DNA of 7,811 nt from a bacterium (GTDB lineage Bacteria; SZUA-79; Acidulodesulfobacterales; Acidulodesulfobacteraceae). The notes below the pieces were generated by a model that saw only the letters and a program-made list of their open reading frames with translations, did not search any database and was not told the origin of the DNA. Each line of letters begins with the position of its first letter. The first letter of the stretch is position 1. Shown here piece after piece: positions 5,553-7,811 of this stretch. A program made the position numbers and the translations under genes. The stretch is taken from positions 1 through 7,811 of the forward strand of contig JAJYWW010000025.1 of assembly GCA_021791295.1 (NCBI GenBank), read 5' to 3'.

Positions 5553-6158
5553 ATGGGCGATTTAACTCAGAACATATTGATTTCCGGTATTGGAGGACAA
5601 GGCGTCGTACTTGCCGGCAGGATTATCAGCCACGCTGCATTTGAAAGCGGTATGGATATTAAAACGTCGGAAGTTCACGGAATGTCTCAGAGGGGAGGTT
5701 CGGTTTCAACGCATATAAGATTCGGAAAAAAAATATTTTCACCGCTAATACCGGAAAACGGCGCTACGGCGATTCTTTCTTTCGATATTTATGAAACTTT
5801 AAGATATGCAGGCAGTTTCGCAAATAAAAATACGATAATAGTTTCCTCTAACGACGGCAAAACTCCGGCGTGGACTTCTAAAACCAAAAATGGTACAATC
5901 AAAAATAATTTTACGAATATATATTCCATAGCCTCGGTTTTAAAAGATAATTTTAAATCTTTGACTCTTTTGAACGATAAACTGATTGCGGAAAATCTTG
6001 GAAACGTCAAAGTTTCAAATATTATACTCATAGGAGCGTTATCCGTTTTTACGGATATAAAAGAAGAAATTTGGCTAAAAACTATTGAAACAAACGTTCC
6101 CGATAAAACAATAGATTTAAATATTAAGGCATTTATGAAAGGCAGAGGTTCATTATGA
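5553..6158 (+). CDS. iorB: Indolepyruvate:ferredoxin oxidoreductase, beta subunit
   Basis: The 201-residue partner of IorA, equivalent to the gamma domain of pyruvate:ferredoxin oxidoreductase and needed for CoA-dependent turnover. It opens with NILISGIGGQGVVLAG (7-22), the Gly-rich signature, followed by EVHGMSQRGGSVSTHIR (40-56), both characteristic of the family. The C-terminal GNVKVSNIILIGAL (150-163) is also typical. Length is normal and no domain is missing. It begins 51 bases after iorA; the AT-only gap has a direct repeat AATTTAAA (5501-5508 and 5511-5518) but no hairpin able to stop transcription. No Shine-Dalgarno sequence precedes the ATG, yet no alternative start would keep the Gly-rich motif. 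Its stop overlaps the paaK start in ATGA, indicating translational coupling. Cytosolic; forms the active complex with IorA. Confidence 0.95.
   Translation: MGDLTQNILISGIGGQGVVLAGRIISHAAFESGMDIKTSEVHGMSQRGGSVSTHIRFGKKIFSPLIPENGATAILSFDIYETLRYAGSFANKNTIIVSSNDGKTPAWTSKTKNGTIKNNFTNIYSIASVLKDNFKSLTLLNDKLIAENLGNVKVSNIILIGALSVFTDIKEEIWLKTIETNVPDKTIDLNIKAFMKGRGSL
6144..6148 (+). promoter_or_regulatory. Ribosome binding site of paaK within iorB
   Basis: AGAGG inside the last codons of iorB stands six bases before the paaK ATG at 6155. Together with the ATGA overlap it supports this start and coupled translation of the two genes. Confidence 0.7.
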
Positions 6159-7477
6159 ATATAAAATATTACGAAAAAAAATACGAAACTATGGACCGTT
6201 CCGAACTTTCACAGATTCAAACGGAAAGATTGAAAAAAACGTTAAAACTTATATTTTCCGGGGGCGGTTTTTTAAAAACAAGATTAAGGGAATATGGAAT
6301 AAAAAATTTAGGCGATATCGAAAAAATAAAATCGACGGATGAATTAAAAAATATGCCGTTTACCTATAAATCCGACCTCGTAAACAATTATCCCTTCGGA
6401 ATTTTTTCTCAGCCTTTAAATAAAATAATAAGAATACATGCATCTTCAGGCACGACAGGAAAACCCATTATAGCCGGATATACAAAAAACGATATTAAAA
6501 TATGGTCAAAGTTAATGGCGAGAGTTTTTTGCGCCGCGGGTATTTCTAAAAAAGATATAGCGCAGAATGCTTACGGTTACGGGCTTTTTACCGGGGGCTT
6601 AGGGTTTCATTACGGAGCGCAGGAATTAGGTTTAATGATTATTCCTATGTCAACGGGTTTTACGGAAAGACAGCTTACTATGATGCAGGATTTGGGCGCA
6701 ACTGTTCTTTTCTGCACTCCTTCTTACGCTCTTTTTCTCTCCGAGGAAATAAATAAAAAAATAAGCGATAAATCAAATATTAAATTAAAGAAAGGTATTT
6801 TCGGGGCAGAACCGTGGTCGGACGAACTCAGGCAAAAAATAGAAAGCTCGCTTAAAATAGACGCTTATGATATATACGGATTGAGCGAAATAATAGGTCC
6901 CGGAGTAGCATACGAATGCATTTATAAAGACGGGCTCCATATAAACGAAGATAATTTTTTTCCGGAAATAATAAATCCCAAAACCGGAGAAGTTTTAAAA
7001 GACGGCGAAACAGGGGAACTCGTGCTTACCAGCCTCAATAGAGAAGCAATGCCGGTAATAAGATTCAGGACGAAAGATATAACAAGACTTACGAGAGAAA
7101 AGTGCAGATGCGGCAGAACGTTCGTCAGGATGGACAAGATAAAAGGAAGAACCGACGATATGATAATTTTAAAAGGAGTAAACGTTTTTCCTTCACAGAT
7201 AGAATCCGTTTTATTTAAGCTCGATTATTTAGAGCCTGTCTATTTAATAGAATTATATACCGAAAATCTTTTGGATAAAATGAACATAATAGTGGAGCCC
7301 AAAGAAGAAATTTTTAACGGCGGCGAAGCTAAAATAGAAGCAGTTACGCAGGAAATATCCCACAAAATATACGAACTTATCGGAATTAGGGCAAAAATAA
7401 CCGCCGTCCCCCCTCAAACCATTGAAAGAAGCCAGGGCAAAGCTAAAAGAATAAACGACCTGAGGAAGAAACTATGA
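6155..7477 (+). CDS. paaK: Phenylacetate-CoA ligase (AMP-forming)
   Basis: A 440-residue member of the adenylate-forming PaaK family: aryl-acetate + ATP + CoA to aryl-acetyl-CoA + AMP + PPi. Visible motifs are the P-loop SSGTTGKP (97-104), YGLSEIIGPG (241-250), the substrate/AMP segment RFRTKDITRL (303-312), the hinge KGRTDDMIILKGVNVFPSQ (330-348) and the C-terminal RSQGKAKRI (425-433) with the probable catalytic Lys K429. A CRCG pair at 317-320 is common in the family. Length is typical and the gene is intact. Coupling to iorAB is a known arrangement in anaerobes: IorAB makes aryl-acetyl-CoA, and the ligase either activates exogenous phenyl- or indole-acetate or, in principle, runs in reverse to recover ATP. 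Direction and preferred aryl group cannot be read from sequence. The gene ends inside the last codons of the convergent DUF116 gene. Confidence 0.95.
   Translation: MNIKYYEKKYETMDRSELSQIQTERLKKTLKLIFSGGGFLKTRLREYGIKNLGDIEKIKSTDELKNMPFTYKSDLVNNYPFGIFSQPLNKIIRIHASSGTTGKPIIAGYTKNDIKIWSKLMARVFCAAGISKKDIAQNAYGYGLFTGGLGFHYGAQELGLMIIPMSTGFTERQLTMMQDLGATVLFCTPSYALFLSEEINKKISDKSNIKLKKGIFGAEPWSDELRQKIESSLKIDAYDIYGLSEIIGPGVAYECIYKDGLHINEDNFFPEIINPKTGEVLKDGETGELVLTSLNREAMPVIRFRTKDITRLTREKCRCGRTFVRMDKIKGRTDDMIILKGVNVFPSQIESVLFKLDYLEPVYLIELYTENLLDKMNIIVEPKEEIFNGGEAKIEAVTQEISHKIYELIGIRAKITAVPPQTIERSQGKAKRINDLRKKL
7472..7477. other. Convergent 3' overlap of paaK and the DUF116 gene
   Basis: The last codon (CTA) and stop (TGA) of paaK cover bases 7472-7477, while the same CTA read on the other strand is the TAG stop of the DUF116 gene. 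There is no intergenic space and no room for a terminator, so each transcript must run into the other gene. Confidence 0.9.
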
Positions 7478-7811
7478 AATCCTCTCTATAAGCTCGGCTA
7501 ATGCTCCGACGTCCACAAGTGTATCCCTGCAGGGTCCGTTAGGCCTCATATTGGGAAGACCGTAAACAAAAAGCGGAAAGCTGTCTATAATTCCAGAACT
7601 TAAATCTCTTTCGCATGCGACCGCTATGACGGCTTTAGGGCGTTTTTCCTCTATAACTCTGCGCGCAAGCGTGCCTCCGGTAGCAACGGCCATAAATATG
7701 CCTTTCTTTTTGGAAAGCGCCGCAAGCTCTTTTATGTTGCATTTTCCGCAATTCAAGCAGTTATTTATATCGTCGGTAATTTTAGCCTTGCAGTTATGAA
7801 GTTGAAGGCAG
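7472..7811 (-). CDS. DUF116 family protein, C-terminal part (continues past the right edge)
   Basis: The minus-strand frame is open from the window edge to a TAG at 7474-7472, giving 112 codons of a longer protein. A TTG at 7756 could be taken as a start, but the frame continues upstream with family-like sequence (CLQLHNCKAKITDDINNC), so that start is not real. The visible part has a Cys-rich stretch, C-x5-C, then C-x2-C-x2-C in NNCLNCGKCN, next VATGGTLARR and AVACERDL, and the signature LPNMRPNGPCRDT. DUF116 proteins occur in methanogens and anaerobic bacteria; their function is not established. The Cys spacing suggests a metal or iron-sulphur site (inference). The N-terminus, which often carries membrane helices in this family, lies outside the window. 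It converges on paaK with a 6-base overlap. Confidence 0.9.
   Translation of the reverse strand, partial: CLQLHNCKAKITDDINNCLNCGKCNIKELAALSKKKGIFMAVATGGTLARRVIEEKRPKAVIAVACERDLSSGIIDSFPLFVYGLPNMRPNGPCRDTLVDVGALAELIERIS

Noticed and set aside
5789..6031. Minus-strand 80-codon frame inside iorB
   Set aside because: Antisense to iorB, no ribosome binding site or family match.
6922..7137. Minus-strand 71-codon frame inside paaK
   Set aside because: Antisense to conserved PaaK motifs.
1..7811. CRISPR array, insertion sequence, tRNA or phage elements
   Set aside because: No spaced repeats, transposase or integrase motifs, or tRNA-like cloverleaf were seen on either strand by eye.

Overview
This is an AT-rich stretch (GC well under half by eye) from a motile, probably strictly anaerobic bacterium. 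The anaerobic reading rests on an oxygen-sensitive type of oxidoreductase, indolepyruvate:ferredoxin oxidoreductase (IorAB), paired with a phenylacetate-CoA ligase, and on a Cys-rich DUF116 protein. Motility or taxis is indicated by a chemoreceptor. This gene mix is common in Deltaproteobacteria/Desulfobacterota-like lineages, but the window holds no marker that fixes the taxon.

Layout. Left block, all on the minus strand: a universal stress protein (2948-2457), then 12 bases later a COG2509-type FAD-dependent dehydrogenase (2444-633), then a soluble chemoreceptor (507 to beyond base 1), of which only the N-terminal 169 residues are present. A divergent promoter region (about 2949-3085) separates these from the plus-strand genes. 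There, an 84-residue ferritin-like protein of the encapsulated-ferritin (EncFtn) family (3086-3340) follows a good promoter and a strong ribosome binding site. It is followed by a structural RNA gene, the small bacterial SRP RNA (about 3381-3487). This RNA is recognised by its conserved Ffh-binding hairpin and a perfect 15-bp closing stem.

Right block, plus strand: iorA (3657-5501), iorB (5553-6158) and paaK (6155-7477) form a likely operon, with iorB and paaK overlapping in ATGA. IorAB oxidises aromatic 2-oxoacids to aryl-acetyl-CoA and reduces ferredoxin. PaaK interconverts aryl-acetates and their CoA thioesters at the cost of ATP. Together they suit aromatic amino acid fermentation or, in reverse, assimilation of aryl-acetates. 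The paaK 3' end overlaps by 6 bases the 3' end of a converging DUF116 gene that runs off the right edge.

Items most worth a second look are the stand-alone EncFtn-like protein without a visible encapsulin shell gene or cargo-targeting tail, the SRP RNA whose closing helix may also end transcription, a recurring extended -10 element (TGCTATAAT), and several genes that lack a leader or Shine-Dalgarno sequence.
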